Numbered from the stretch's first letter, positions 33,556 to 46,154 are shown. The stretch: 64,000 bases of DNA from Neoceratodus forsteri (GCA_016271365.2 CM057458.1:195830501-195894500); one strand, 5' to 3'. The notes: generated from the letters alone by a model not told the origin. Program-made: numbers and translations.

Positions 33556-34800
33556 TTTTTCATTTTATTAGAAAGTCAGATTTACAGCCTTTGAGTCGTG
33601 GACTCCTTTACAAAGATACCTTGTCGCAGGGGGGTAGACAGTTACATAGTGTGGTTGCAACAGTGAGAACAGTACAGGTGCAGAACATTAAACATAGAGT
33701 ACACATAGGTTACATAATAATGTTACTTATAATAGGTTACATATCATATACAAAGTACCCAAGGGTTACACTGGGGTATAGCCCTGGACATATCTAAGTA
33801 ATATCTGGAGAGGGTGGAGGTAAGGTTGACAAGTGGGGTGGGGGAGAGGATAGGCTGTCCTGAGGATGTTGTCAAGTCAGGGAGGCCTGACAGGAGGATC
33901 CCGCAGTGGGATTAATTAGGTGCATCTATAGCAACAAGCGTAGAAGAGATGGTTCCGGAGGGCGATTTTGAAGGGACCAATGTTGGCAATGTCTGTGATG
34001 CAGGGTGGGAGGGAGATGAACCAAGCAACAGCTCGGTAATGGAAGGACCTCTAGGCTAGTGAGGTCTTGATTCTGGGCACCAGAAAGGTGGCCTTGACAG
34101 AGCTAGCAGAGGGTGGCAACAGATGACGCACACCGTAGAGAAACAGAGACCCCGGGGGGGAGCCCTAGAAGAGATTTTTTGGTGAGTAGGCAGGTCTGGT
34201 AGCGCAGACGCTCCTCAAAGGTGAGCAGAATTGGTGGTGGAGTAGAGCAGGCAAGTGTGAGTTCGGCTAGGGGCTCCAGTCAGGAGCCTACAGGCCTTAT
34301 TGATAGAGAGCTGGATTTTAGTCAAGGTGGTATTGTCCGCCGTAGCGTAAATGGGCAAGCCATAGTCCGCTAGTGACAGGGCAGAAGAGGTGATGGCCAG
34401 CTGGAGGGCAACTTGGGGGAGGCGGTCTCTATGACGGTATAGTGGGCCTATCCGAGAATTTATGGCAGAGGATAGGGCATTGATGTGGGCGTGGAAGGTA
34501 AGAGCCAAGTTGAAAGTGATGTGTAGATATTTGTAAGAGGTCACTTGCTCCAGCGGGTGCAAAGTGCTGGGGAGAATGAAGAGGGGGGCATTCTTGTCCT
34601 TGTTTTGGTGATGGTAGAAGAGCATTGACTCAGTCTTCTTTAGGTTAATGACAAGTCGGTGGTCAAGGAACCACTTTTCAGCTTGGTTGTAGGTGTGTTG
34701 GAGGGATACCTGGAGAGAAGAGGGATCGGGGTGAGAGGCAAAGAGAACCACTTTGTCAGCATAGAGGAGCATTTTTCCTGTGCAGTAGCTGGGGAGAGTG
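33556..34800 (-). mobile_element. L2-like LINE C, 3' fragment
   Basis: On the minus strand: an RT active-site block LLYADKVVLFA (34772-34730), where the second Asp of YADD is Lys; then HRLVINLKKTESMLFYHH, SYKYLHITFNL, LSLADYGLPIYATAD and INKACRLLTG. The C-terminal domain lies at 34110-33840. The 3' end near 33560-33620 carries CTCAAAGGCTGTAAATCTGA, as in L2-like LINE A. The rest of the element, upstream of the active site, is missing. Confidence 0.8.
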
Positions 34801-34984
34801 TTTGTTATACAGAGAGACCACTGTATACAACTCCACCCTTAAAAATTACAAAAGGTAATGTAGTTCTGGAGCATTTGATTAGGCTGCGCCATAGGGTACA
34901 TTTAACAAGTTTCAGAAAGGAACTGGAATATTCACACCACTGTGGGACAATCCCACTGCCCCCTCCATTCTCAAGGATACAGGA

Positions 34985-35110
34985 TTTCAAGCTTGGAAAG
35001 GTAAAGGGATAAACCTCACTGGACACATTTGAGAACAAGATAGAATTCTCAGCTTCCAAAAACTGGTAGCAAAATACGACCTTCCTATTAATCAAGGACT
35101 TAAATACCTA
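34985..35110 (+). pseudogene. Possible L1/Tx1-type LINE C-terminal scrap
   Basis: In one frame, ILSFQKLVAKYDLPINQGLK then YLSI, resembling the C-terminal 'F..L...Y.L.....F.YLQ' block of L1-like ORF2 proteins. Short and isolated. Confidence 0.35.
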
Positions 35111-35164
35111 TCAATACAGGTTACTCACCTGTAACAGGAGTTCTAGATGGTTCTAGCCCCTTGC

Positions 35165-35415
35165 ACCCCACTGCTGGCAATTGCCGGGCCCCCCGTCGCC
35201 TGAACTACGATCCGTCCTCCACCAGGTGGAAGCCAAGGGCTGGGGGAACCTCTCATCCCTCTCTGGGAGAGGAGAGCTGCCTCACGGTAGTTCGATCCTG
35301 CTCCTCGTGCCCCCCCCACAGACCCCCAACAACCCAGGCTCATTCCCGAACCCAGGTCGCCGGTGTGGCGCGAGGTGTTGCATCCAGTGCCTCAACCCTC
35401 AGCGCCACTGGGCCT
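35165..35415 (-). mobile_element. tRNA-derived SINE, copy 2 (partial)
   Basis: The head at the right end shares the box A (GGCGCTGAGGGTTGAGGCAC on minus) and box B-like GGGTTCGGGAATG with the other copies. The tail part is missing. Next to it, at 35119-35145, is TTACTCACCTGTAACAGGAG, a small palindrome of unknown origin. Confidence 0.6.
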
Positions 35416-35648
35416 GCTGACAAGCAGAGTATTGTGACATCAGGTTGGCAATAGGAGCTGATGAACCCCCAAAGAACAAAGATCCTGTTTTTATGCATAA
35501 AACTTTAGTAATAAATAATGGCAAGAAGAAATACAGAACTCATGACAAATATAAGTTGCTTTGTGTCCAAATATTATGTTATTTAAAGTTCTCCTGAAGG
35601 CGTTGGTGGTACTTTAACATTTCTTTTGATACACATATTTAGCAGCTA

Positions 35649-36115
35649 TCACAAATCTTGCCAGATCAAACATGCAACATTTGCATTGTTCAGTAATACA
35701 AACATCCTAGTTTTATCATCATTAGGCCCATTTTTTTCAAAGACAGGACATAACAATTTCTTTTGTAGCATACTAAGCAAATGACAATCCAGATTTATAT
35801 GTTTTAATGGTTTGTTTTTATGTAGGATTACAAAACCAGACCCCATAATTCGTAAACCGATGTATATCCCAGGAAAGAACCTGTTTAATAGGGGGAAAAA
35901 AAATTCTGGTCTGTGCTGGTATTTCAAAATGCGCATTCAGTTCACAGGACAAGAAGAAGACTCCTGTGTCAGGGCTTAATTTAATCTTTTGGTACAAGTA
36001 AAAGGTACTAATTTCCCCTAGTTTTTCAAAAGTGGATTGAGTTTCATAATCTTTAAGCCTTTGTATAGCCAGTGACTGATAGAAATCAAACTTGTTTTTG
36101 TTTATGTTGTTGTTG
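35649..36115 (-). pseudogene. LINE C-terminal fragment, clade not assigned
   Basis: Two frames join: KFDFYQSLAIQRLKDYET, EKLGEISTFYLYQKIKLS, then IYIGLRIMGSGFVILHKNK and LDCHLLSMLQKKLLCPVFEK. The even spacing and length suggest a real protein tail, perhaps of the same LINE type as 54640-58260. I cannot name it with certainty. Confidence 0.35.
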
Positions 36116-36332
36116 TTGAATTTTGTTGGCCCGGTAAGCCCACTGGGCCTAGAAGTCCCTTTTTCAGGGGTGACCGGGGTGAATACAGATGGTAAGCAAC
36201 TGAAATTGAACCAGATTAAGCTGTTGGTGGTATTTTTTTAGTGAACGAGGGAAATTTGGCCAGGACACCGGGGAAATTCCCCTACTCTGTAGGCAGGTGG
36301 TGCTGTCCATCTGTCTGCAGGGATGAAGGAGA

Positions 36333-37905
36333 TTGTGGAAGGAGAAGGTTCGGTTCCTGGAGCTCTTGGTAGGATCATCTAATGCTAACATAGATGAAAT
36401 GCTGTCTATAGCCCAAGAAATTGCTCTGCAGTTGGGGGACCAGGACATGATGCTGGAGATATCTGGAAATGAGTTAACAGAAGAATTGCTACAAAAAGAA
36501 TTAGAATTGAAAAAGATACAATTATTGGATTTAATATCTGTGTCGGAAAGAGACTTTGGAATTTGTCAGAAATGTTTAGAAGAGGGGAAAAAAAAAAAGA
36601 AAGTGATTGATAGCTAGCCCTTTGTCTACAGGGAATAAGAGATTGCCTATAAGTACACCGGAGGGGCTGTTACCTCCACAAATGTACAAGAGACTCAGGA
36701 GAGGCAACAAGAACACATTACCAGTAAAAATATGTTGGGAGACGATTCGTGGACAGCAGGAGATGTTCTGACGAGACTAGGATGGATTCGGCATAATAAC
36801 ACTTGGATTCCTGATCCAAACAACCCACTCCCGGATCTATTTTGGTTTCTGACCAAAATCTACTGGCAGTATCAAAGGACCTTGTAGAGTACAAAGTTCC
36901 AAAAAAACCATACCACGCAAGCGTCAGATGAGGGGAGGCAGCTGAGAATGAAACTGCGCCAGACGCCACAGACTGGCCTCCTATAGTTCTGGAAGACGAA
37001 ACTGTGGGGGTGAGTTTGGTTTCTGGTGGGAAGATAAGAATAGACAGTAAGCGACGTGATACATCTGAGAATTGATTTGCACAAAGTGACAGTACCAGTG
37101 CAAGTAAAGGACAAAATAAGTCATTGGGGGACCTTTGCAGGGTTGTTTAAACGTCCTGCTGTGGAAGCTAAATGTAGATTTTTGGTCAGTTTGAGATATA
37201 GGGGCAATGCTCCGGTAGTACTGGACAGAATATGGGTGCGTAAAACCTTGATAATTGATAGTTTGGATTTTTTACCATTTGACGCCTTTATACATTCATC
37301 TGGAAATCATAATTACAATATTGTTTTTTGTTCCATGAAACTGTTGAACAAATTCTGGAAACTTTGTTATGATGTGAAAGATCTGGAAGGACTTTACAGC
37401 GGTCCCAGTCACCAAACCTACTATTAAGACGGTAACTGTACTTTTTCGCAATGAAGGAGTCAGTGTGGCCAACATCATGTACTGGCTGGAACAAAGATGT
37501 AGTATAATGGAACACCCTAAACCAATTATAGATGAAAATGGTTTCTGGACGGGGAGTTAGACTTTCCGGGTACAAATATCTCATGATGATACAGGCATAC
37601 AACATCTGCCTTTTTTTTTTTTTTTTTAAGGAAGTGATGGTTATAATTTTCTATGCTGGTCAACCTAAAAGTTGCTACAAATGTGGTTCACTTAATCACT
37701 TGAATAGCGATTGTGATATGGTCAAATGTTTTATTTGTGTGGTCCTTGGACATGTAGCAGCGGATTGTGAAGCTTCCCCTGTGTGTAATTTATGCGGGGA
37801 TACAGAACACCCTTATGAGGATTGTCCGCGGGCAACACATGATCATGATGAGGCTTCTGATCAGGAATTTTTTTACATAAAGCTATGTTCCCTTATGTAG
37901 AACTG
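36333..37905 (+). pseudogene. Tx1-like ORF1 (gag) with three zinc knuckles
   Basis: An N-terminal helical part (MLSIAQEIALQLGDQDMMLE) is followed by LHKVTVPVQVKDKI, GTFAGLFKRPAVEAKCRFLV and FWKLCYDVKDLEGLY. Equivalent protein in Tx1-like B reads FWEQFQALKNTPLWKCFMA. Three C-x2-C-x4-H-x4-C knuckles follow at 37673-37825. A T-run at 37610-37627 and several stops break the frame. Gag proteins of this clade bind the LINE RNA. Confidence 0.7.
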
Positions 37906-38513
37906 AATGAGGCAGGACACATTTTGGAAATGAGAGAAGACATAGGGGAAGGGGGACAAAGGGAGGAATGAGTACAAGATCCATACCCCGTAAGGTGTTT
38001 GGCCCTTCCAACTTAGTACGTCAGGAAACTACAAAAGTAGTTGTGTGGAGGCCGCAGGGAGTAAGTAGGTTCAGAGGATAAAGAAACTCCCTTTATTACC
38101 CCTCAAGGTTCCCCGATTAGGTCACAGAGTGTGTTATCTAGGGACTCACCATGCAGCTTGCATTTAGAAGATTCAGATACAGAAACCTCATTAGAAGTTT
38201 TGGAATTTGAGGGACCTGCTCAGAAAGAAGGGTCTTTAACAAGGGTAACCAAAAAGTGGGGTGGCAAAGGATTTACCCCTGTTCCCCCTCTATCCCCAGT
38301 GCTTACTTCAAACAGATTTATTCCTCTTACATCTTGAAGTGAACAGATGGAACAGGAATATCCTATTGATAAGGAGGGGATAGGAGATATTCAGACACCC
38401 TTGGTAGGAGCAATGGAAGAGGTTTTGCCTGTTTAAGGGGGTTAGTCTGTCTACTCCTTCTAAACGGGTAACAAGATCAAGTGGGAAACCTATGAAACCT
38501 CCTCCATAAAATA

Positions 38514-39176
38514 ATGGTGCTTTCAGTAGCATGTCTTAATGTGAACAGCATTAAACTTAGAAAGCGACATCTTACAACATTTGGTATCTTACATCTCTTG
38601 CTGTATATCATCATTTTTCTTCAAGATACGAGATTGCATATGGAAGGAGATATTATACAAGAACAGCGTGATTGGGGATGGGGAGCTTCATACTGGTCTC
38701 CGGGTATGGATCTTTGCAGTTTGGTGGGTTTCTGTTTCTTAACCATGGAAGTTATAGTTCAGAAGCTGGTGGATATTGAACCTGGAAGGGCTTTTATGTT
38801 GGATATTGAGTTTCATGGAATTAATTTTCATCTAGTAAATCTTTGTAATGCACAAATGAAGGCTTTACGAATTGACCTGTTACAGAAAATATAGCCTTAT
38901 TTATATACAAATTGTCAATTGATTTTTGGAGGAGATTTTAATATTAATTTGTTGGAGAAACTTGGTGGTGGGAAACAATACTGTGACAAAAACTTTTTAA
39001 AACAGTTGGTATTACAGGCTGATTTAAGAGATGCCTTTCTTAATACATCTCAAGCTCTGAAACCAAAGTTTTTTAAAGTAATTCTTTCCTCGTTAATAGA
39101 TTTTATTTTTGTTCATAAGTCATTCCAGGTTGATTCTACATGAATAGTACCGATAGAAACTTTTGATCACTGTTTC
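38514..39176 (+). pseudogene. Tx1-like LINE A endonuclease
   Basis: SVACLNVNSIKLRKRHLTTF, IIFLQDTRLHMEGDI, INFHLVNLCNAQ, FGGDFNINLLE, SSLIDFIFVHKSF and ETFDHC: endonuclease blocks in order, with stops after IDLLQKI and after VDST. The last block abuts the DIRS insertion. Confidence 0.8.
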
Positions 39177-39185
39177 AAACAACAT

Positions 39186-40736
39186 GAAGTCTTGCTGTAT
39201 TCTGACATAATGCAGTTAGCCCTAGCACTGCAGCCTGCACTACCCCAACATGGCTGCTGTGAGTATAAAGGAACTCCATACCTGAGTCTGATAACGTATC
39301 CCTCCGGTCCATTCTTTTATCCACAGGTGGTAGTGAGTTAGGAGTTTGTAAAATCTTTTGTGTCTGTTTCCCCAAGGACTTATGAAGAGGGATGGACAAT
39401 CTTTTGGACTCTGGGATGTCCATAATTTCCACAAAATCAGGCTCTTCTTTCTCCTCAGCAGCTTCAACCATAGGGAGCTGGGGGGTTTCGCCCACCTTCT
39501 TGTAGAACAAGAAGTGAGAAGGGGACTCAGAAAGCCTGGGAGGGGAGACGGAGGGCCTGTCTGGGGAGATGTCCGGTTCAATGGGCACATCCAGACCCCC
39601 CCCCCCAGGTCGTCATCTTCATCATTGGGATAGTCTTCGTCTCCCTCCCTCCCTCCCACTCCTCATAAAAAGCATCCTGATCATAATCCAAAGAAGACGG
39701 ATCTGACCGAAACAACCACCTAACCAGCAGTACCGGTTCAGACGGAACAGGGCGAAGAGATTGAACAATGCTAAGCACTTTGGCTATCTCGTCCACGGTT
39801 GGAGTATGCAGTACTGGATCCAAACCAGCAGACTTTAGTTTCTTTTTGATGGAACCAGGCCCTCAGAGTCAGCTCTCCTTTTGCTCGAGGAGCTATCGCC
39901 TAGGTCAGTAGGCAACTCCTCAGGTTCGTCCGCAACCGAACAGGACTGGACATCTCGGCCTCCCTTTCCTTCAAACTACTCAGTCTTTTTTCTAGAGTGG
40001 TTTTGGGAAAGTTTTTGCAAATTTGGCAGTCTGACTTGATGTAGTCAAACCCCAGACAATAAACACAGATGAGGTGGGGGTCGGCCTTGGCAAAGGCCTC
40101 CCCACACTCAATACAGTGTTGAAGCCCAGTTGGACCATTTTTCTTCTTGGGTTTCTCAGACATGGCCAATCTAATAAATTACCCTATAGTAGCTTTCAAG
40201 CCAGGTAATAAATGACCGATCGGTTACAAACCATGTCACGGGTTTTGAAAAAGAACCAGAAAAAGCCTGGTTCTTTTGAAACCGATCAATACCGGAACAC
40301 CACTCTAATTCCAGAAAAAATTTAAATTTTAAACAAAATTGAAATAAGGTCGGTTCCTAACCAGACCAACCGATAAACTGAAGAAGGAACAATTTCCACA
40401 CTTTTACCACAATAAAACACAGTCACTACCTATCTACTACACTACCTGTACCGTAGACCGAGGTTGGAAATCCGAAAAACAGCAAAAAGAACGGTTTAAC
40501 AAACGGTTATTAAACTTTACCGAACCGAGCAGTGGAATCTCCGGAGCAACTTCACTGTTAGGCGGAGTAAAGAATCTGATGGTTACACTGGGAAGTACCA
40601 CAGACAGAGGTTTGAAAACCAAGCTCGAGCTCAACGTTCTATGCTTCTGCACAGAGTTAACTCTCTCCTCTCTGGGGCAGTTCAAGTGCTGGGGCTAACT
40701 GCATTATGTCAGAATACAGCAAGACTCCATTAGAAG
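39186..40736 (-). mobile_element. DIRS-like gag-only element with inverted terminal repeats
   Basis: AAACAACAT lies at 39177-39185 and 40737-40745, a 9-bp target duplication. Inverted arms of 42 bp (39188-39229 and 40685-40726) match with one mismatch, beginning AGTCTTGCTGTATTCTGACA. Inside, on the minus strand, is a DIRS-type gag and nothing else. It looks like an internally deleted, non-autonomous copy. A duplication of this size is not expected for tyrosine-recombinase DIRS integration, which is noteworthy. Excision in silico restores the Tx1 endonuclease-RT order. Confidence 0.75.
39230..40169 (-). pseudogene. DIRS-like gag in the 1.55-kb element
   Basis: Start at 40169: MAMSEKPKKK, then CIECGEAFAKADPHLICVYC and DCQICKNF (Cys/His cluster), then KTTLEKRLSSLKERE. 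After frame changes: a Pro/Ser-rich block, PSHFLFYKKVGETPQ, SIPLHKSLGKQTQKILQ, SLPPVDKRMDRRD, and finally FLYTHSSHVGVVQAAV, which parallels YLYAHPDDHGVVQAAA at 5100-5180. The protein then runs straight into the terminal repeat. Confidence 0.65.
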
Positions 40737-40745
40737 AAACAACAT

Positions 40746-43230
40746 TACTATGGTGAGTAATTTTTTTTTTTATTAGGTATACAGTTTGAGTCCCCCCCGC
40801 CCCACCGAGACGTGTGGCAGGGACAGGGATTTGGAGATTGAATGCCTCTTTATTAACGGAAGTGAATATATTGCAGGAATTGAAGATTATTATACAGGAT
40901 AAATTGACTATGTTAGAGCTGTATGAAAATATTGGCATGTGGTGGGAAGATTTTAAGGAATGTTTGGTTAGTTTTTTTTAAATTATAAGTGTAGATAGGA
41001 TAAAAACACAGCAAAATATATGGATTTACAGAGGGAGTTGGGAGTATTATTGACAAGACAAGCAACGGCGAGTATTGATATGAAGGAAAGAATCACTAAA
41101 GTGAGACAGGACATGGGGGACTATCAATATTCTAGAATTACGTCATTATATCATTATACAAAGAACAAATGGTTGGTACGCAGGGAAAATTGGAGCAGGT
41201 GAATCCATTTTTGGCAAGTAAAAAGAGATGGGGGAACGTGGGTTTACAACTCTTTGATTCTTCAAGGGTACAGCATGGGAATAACTTGGGGATTGTGGCA
41301 GTTGTAGAAGAATAGATTAAAACAACCTTTGGGTCAGTACAGGAATCTGGTAACCAGGTGTTTGATATTCTACAGATGGCAGAACTTCCTCAGCTATCTA
41401 GCTTACAAAGTGCATTGCTTGTGAAGCCGTTTGCACTCCAGGAATTAAATAGGGTAATCAGTTCATTATGTGCAAATGTTTCACCAGGATCAGATAGATT
41501 GTCCAGTGAGTTTTATAAAACTTTGTGGACAATGATACCTGAAGTCTTGCTTCGTTTTTATAATCATATTTTGGTGGAGTATATTTTGCCCACAAAAAAT
41601 GTTTGAGGGTTTGTTGGTCTTTTTATATAAATCAGGAGACTGTATGGATATAAAAAATTGGAGGCCCTGACCTTGCTTAATGTTGACTTCAAAATCTTTG
41701 CAAAATTGTTAGGGAGTAGATAATCCGAGATTATGCCCTCCTTGATTAGTCCAATGCAGTTTTGTGCAGTTCCTGGGCGAGGCATTTCAGATGCCCTATT
41801 AATATTAAGAGAAATTATGGGTTGGTTTGTGGACAACACAGAATCTTTGGAGGGAAATGGTTATCTTGCAAGTCTGGATCAAGCTAAAGCTTTTGATGCA
41901 GTCACGCATTCCTTTTTATGGGCATGTTTGAAAGCTTTCGGGTTGCCTGCAGTATTTATTGGATGGATTAAATTGTGTTATGCTTTGACATACTGTATGT
42001 AGTGCCATACGAAAATGAATGGAGGGGAGGTACACATTTGATCTATAGATGGTTAAGACAAGGATGCCCCCTAAGTCACCTCTTATATGTGTTTGTCTTA
42101 TATAAGAATTAAGAGTATAAGAATTTTGAATAGGTCTCCATTAATTAAAGGGGTGGATCAGAATTTTGAGATTTGTTGCAAAATTATAGCATATGCAGAT
42201 GATGTGTGTTTGATTTTGAAGGATGAATCATCGTTTTATATAGCCTGTGAGATGATTCAGGAAATGGAGGGCATTACCAGAGCAGCATTGAATCTGCATA
42301 AAGCTAAGATTTTAAGTTTCAATGGGTTTTCTAGTGTTAAAGGGTATGTGGGTATTTTTCCTGTGGCACAAGAGCCATGTAAGATTTTAGGAATTTATTT
42401 AGGGGGAACAGGCATGGCCCTTTTCAATTGGGAACATGCACTAGAGATTGCAACAGCGAAAGTTGCAGTTTGGTCTTGATGGAAAGTAGCAAAACAAAAG
42501 AGGATATATTATATTAAAACATTTTTAATACCAGTCTTTTTATATTTAAATGCCGTTTTCCTTTACAAAAGCAGTTGGAAACCAAGATATTGAGAGTTTT
42601 TTTAGTTGTTTTTGGGACAGTAGGTTAAACCCTGTTAAGAGGAATATATTATATTTGAGTATTAAAGAGGGAGGGGTGGGGATGATTAATCCAGTGTTAC
42701 TTTTTTTCACAATTTTTTTCTATCATAATGTGGTTTCCTTGATTAGAAAAGAGGCTAAATTATGGACTTTATTGAGATTTCTGAAATTGGAAGGGGTTTT
42801 ACAAGAATGGAAAGCTGCTATTTTTTTTTACATAAAAATAAGATGCCCTAGATTGTTAAAATTTTTGGAAGAGGTATTTGATAAAGTTAAATTATGGAAT
42901 GTAGGCTATGTGAGGGTTTTAAGTCAATCACGGAAGATATTGTATGAAGAGGTGATGCGTAATTATTTTGTAGAATATCCGTTTTCGGCTATTTCTGTTC
43001 TTCAACAGAATCAAATTTCTTCTTGTATTACAAATCCCAGAATTCCAACTCATATGTGGGACACTGCTTGGTTAGGTACCCATAATAAGATAAACATTAA
43101 AAATAACCCAAAACATAAAGCGTTGCAGGAACGTTATTGCCTGAGGGTGGAATGTACAGCCAAGTTAGAAACAATGAATCACTTACAGTATACTTTCAAT
43201 GTCCCTATGCTGTTAGATTTTGGGATGCTT
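40746..43230 (+). pseudogene. Tx1-like LINE A reverse transcriptase
   Basis: The linker GIWRLNASLLTEVNILQ with MWWEDFKECL resumes directly after the insertion. RT blocks: SPGSDRLSSEFYKTLW, AVPGRGISDALLILREIM, YLASLDQAKAFDAVTHSFLW (first Asp), RQGCPLSHLLY in another frame, CKIIAYADDVCLIL (both Asp intact) and CKILGIYLGG. Thereafter comes LNPVKRNILYLSIKEGG VGM-type sequence. Many stops between blocks. Confidence 0.8.
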
Positions 43231-43239
43231 TGAAAAATA

Positions 43240-43975
43240 GATGAAAGAGTTGGTTAACGATACCCCCTTTACCGGAAGCATTGTATTATGGTATTTTTCT
43301 TTTACAGGTGACAGAAGATTGTTTAAACTCATTATGAATAATCCATCTACATTTGTTATATTGGTTATGGCTCAGTAGATGCCGTTTGGTGCTACAACAG
43401 GGTATTTCAGAAATGGTGTTAGTACATATGATAGTAACTGACTTGCAGACTTTAAAACTGGGTGAATGGAAACTCTATGCAGGTTCTAAGTGGAAGGCAT
43501 TCTGGGATAAGTTCGATTTTATTTAGAATTAAGTTTAATTTTTCTAGTATGTCCTCCTGTTTAATAGGATGTGTTTTTTGATTGATTGCTTCTATAGATT
43601 CCATTACAAATATAATGGAGGGGGATGGTTATGTGTCTTTCTTTTTCTATAAAGAATTGGGGGTTATTTGAACAAATTTGTGGATATATACAGTATATAG
43701 ATATTGGGAATTCTAATTTTTGCTTTCATATTTATATTGTGTGACTTAATATTATTTTGTATTAATATTTTTTCTATTATATTTAAACTCTCTTCCTACA
43801 TGCATAGTGGGAAGGAGGGAAGGGTTTGGATGCGAAGATGGATATGTTTGTTTTGAATTTAAGTTATTTAAGGAATTGATGTGTTTTCCTGTATTGTTTT
43901 TTTTCTTCTTGATTTTTGAATGTTGTAATCCTGATTTGTATATTTCAGTTGCTGTTTTTGATTTTAATAAAAAAA
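43240..43975 (+). other. Tx1-like LINE A 3' region
   Basis: AT-rich, ends with TTTTGATTTTAATAAAAAAA, a polyadenylation-like tail. A weak continuation of the C-terminal domain lies at 43240-43530. Confidence 0.5.
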
Positions 43976-44114
43976 AAATTCCACTACTCTCTGTTAGAGG
44001 GCGCTGCATTTGTCTTGGATTCTGCAGTGTGCTTGCTGACGGCGGAGAGGCTAGATGTGCAGGAGGCTGAGGTGCTGATCACCTCCTTAGTACTCCTTCT
44101 TCTTTGTGATCACT

Positions 44115-45664
44115 ATGGCTGACGACCTGCTGGAGGAAACGGATTTCAACATGAAAGCTGCTACGAAGATCACTGCAACTGTCACAGAAGACTTACGGTC
44201 TGAAGACTCTGTGGAGCCTGTACTGGATGGAGTTCATGATGCTGAGCTGATTCATCAGCAGCTTGCAGAGGAAGAGCAATATTTCCAAGTTATACCAAAC
44301 CATTTATTGCAAGAACTTGGGAGGACGCAGGATGATTCAATGGACGTGCAGGAACCGGATGTTGCCCAGTCTCCTGCTGCACTGGACTTGGTGAAAGTTG
44401 CACTTCCTGATACAAGTGCTGTGCTGCCGACTCCAATTGCTGCTGAGGATTCACCGCATCATACATCGCTGCCTCTTGGGGACGTGAGTACTATGGATGC
44501 GGGTAAGGCAGCTTTTCGGAAGCCTGAATGTGTTCAGGAGACATTGTCAACTGGTGGGCCCACTCTGGATGATACAGTTGAGGAAGACCTCGCTGTTTCA
44601 GGTAGCTCGGGTTCTGACCCTTCTTTTGCAGGCCAGTTCCATATTGGAATCTCCCAAGGGGGAAAGGGACGTTGAAGTGGTGGTACTGCTGGTCTGGGGA
44701 AGGACAAAGAAATGTTGCATTTTGGTACAGACTGTGGCAAGTTCCCCACCCTTATCTACAGTTCCAATGGGGGTAGAGCTTTCTGACGGAGTCACTATGG
44801 CTCCTGCTGCATGGGTAACAAAAGCTTTGGAGGCTGCAGGCTGGGTAAAATATGTGGATGGTACAGGCTGGGAGGCTAATATGGCTGGATTACCAGGTTC
44901 TGTGGAGACTTCTGGGGTTGCTGTAGGCACTGATGTACTTAGTCATGTATCTGTGGATGCTTCTGATTCCGTGTTAACACCTGGACAAAAATCCCCGTTG
45001 TTAGGGGTTCAGAACTCTTCTGAAATGGCTCAGGATTTACTTGTGGACAACATTAAAAGTCTAGAAGGAGACATTCCTTCTACTGTGCCGCCCCCATCTC
45101 CTCTCAGTGGTGAGAGTTTGGCTGTTGATAAACAGATGTCTTCTCCTTCTGCTGCTGCTCAAACAGGGACTGCTCCTGCTCAGCAATCTCTCACTAATGT
45201 TTAGCATGATAAAGTTAAGGAGCAGCTATTTCCTGCCACTTTTGGACTGCTCTCTGAGCCTGCAACTAGGCGTAATGCAGTCCGTTTGAAGTTTAGAGGG
45301 CCTGTGTCTGAGGTACCTAATAGACATTTTGTTGGACAAGAACTTCTTAAGGGAAGTATGAAGTTTTATGCTTACAAAATATGCGCCCTGATTCATATGC
45401 CTGGAGACTCAATTTTTGATGTTAGTTTCAAACATCCAGTGGGACTTGAACAGTTTTGGGAACAGTTTCAGGCACTTAAAAATACACCCTTGTGGAAATG
45501 TTTTATGGCTATCCCTCTGAATAAACTAGTGTCTAAGAAAATTACTGTGTTATTTCGCAATGAGGGTGTTAATGTTGCAGCTATCACCTACTGGTTACAG
45601 CAACATTGCACTGTAAAGGGGCAACCTGAACCCATTTTAGATGAACACCTCTGAACTGAGGGAT
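44115..45664 (+). pseudogene. Tx1-like LINE B ORF1 (gag), first part
   Basis: MADDLLEETDFNMKAATKIT start, then a long acidic, Ser/Pro-rich region in two frames (44115-44675, 44740-45204). A structured part follows at 45286-45654: KFRGPVSEVPNRHFVGQELL, KFYAYKICALIHM, LNKLVSKKITVLFRNEG, YWLQQHCTVKGQPEPILDE. The last matches LINE A (ECRSIMEHPKPIIDE-type). The L2-type insertion follows directly. Frame changes at about 44660 and 45204. Confidence 0.7.
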
Positions 45665-46154
45665 GTTCAAGTTCAAGTTTTCAAGTTCAAGTTTATTGCA
45701 GGAAAACTCCATTGAGCAAGCTCATTCACAAGGAGGTCCTGTGACATAAACACTTAAAGTACAAACACAGATAGGTAATAACAGTATATACATGAAATGC
45801 ACGTTACATGATACAGGCTGGATATACATACGAGGGTACCACATAGGGTGACTGCAGGTGGTAAACATTGATATGAGACAGAGAAGCGACTTACAGGTTG
45901 CATACTGATAAATGAAACATGATGACTGGTGTGTGTGCAATACATATACAGTATTTTGGCAGCTAGAACAAACAGTCTACAACTGATATGGGGGGGAGGA
46001 GTGATTTGATAGAGTAGCAGTGGAGCGTAAGCAAAGATAAAGCCAGGAGTAGAAGGGGAAGGGAAAGCAGTTAATATGACATGAGGATGGCGATATATGG
46101 TTGATCTGCATCTAGAGCAGGGTCTTACAAAGCACCTCCCTGTTTCTTTTTAGG
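45665..46154 (-). mobile_element. L2-like LINE 3' fragment D
   Basis: Bounded by GAGGGAT at 45658-45664 and 46155-46161, a 7-bp target duplication. The tail at the left end is a run of TTCAAG-type units (45665-45690). The 3' signature CCTTGTGAATGAGCTTGCTC (minus strand) resembles other L2-like ends in this window. Non-coding. Confidence 0.7.

Larger units (their letters stand above)
36120..43975 (+). mobile_element. Tx1-like LINE A
   Basis: ORF1 gag with three CCHC knuckles (37673-37825), endonuclease (38514-39176) and RT (40745-43230), then a 3' region ending TTTTAATAAAAAAAAA at about 43962-43978. The 5' end is uncertain (between 36120 and 36310). It is interrupted by a DIRS-like element at 39186-40736 with a 9-bp target duplication. 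Stops are frequent. A second Tx1-like LINE starts directly after its tail. Confidence 0.8.
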
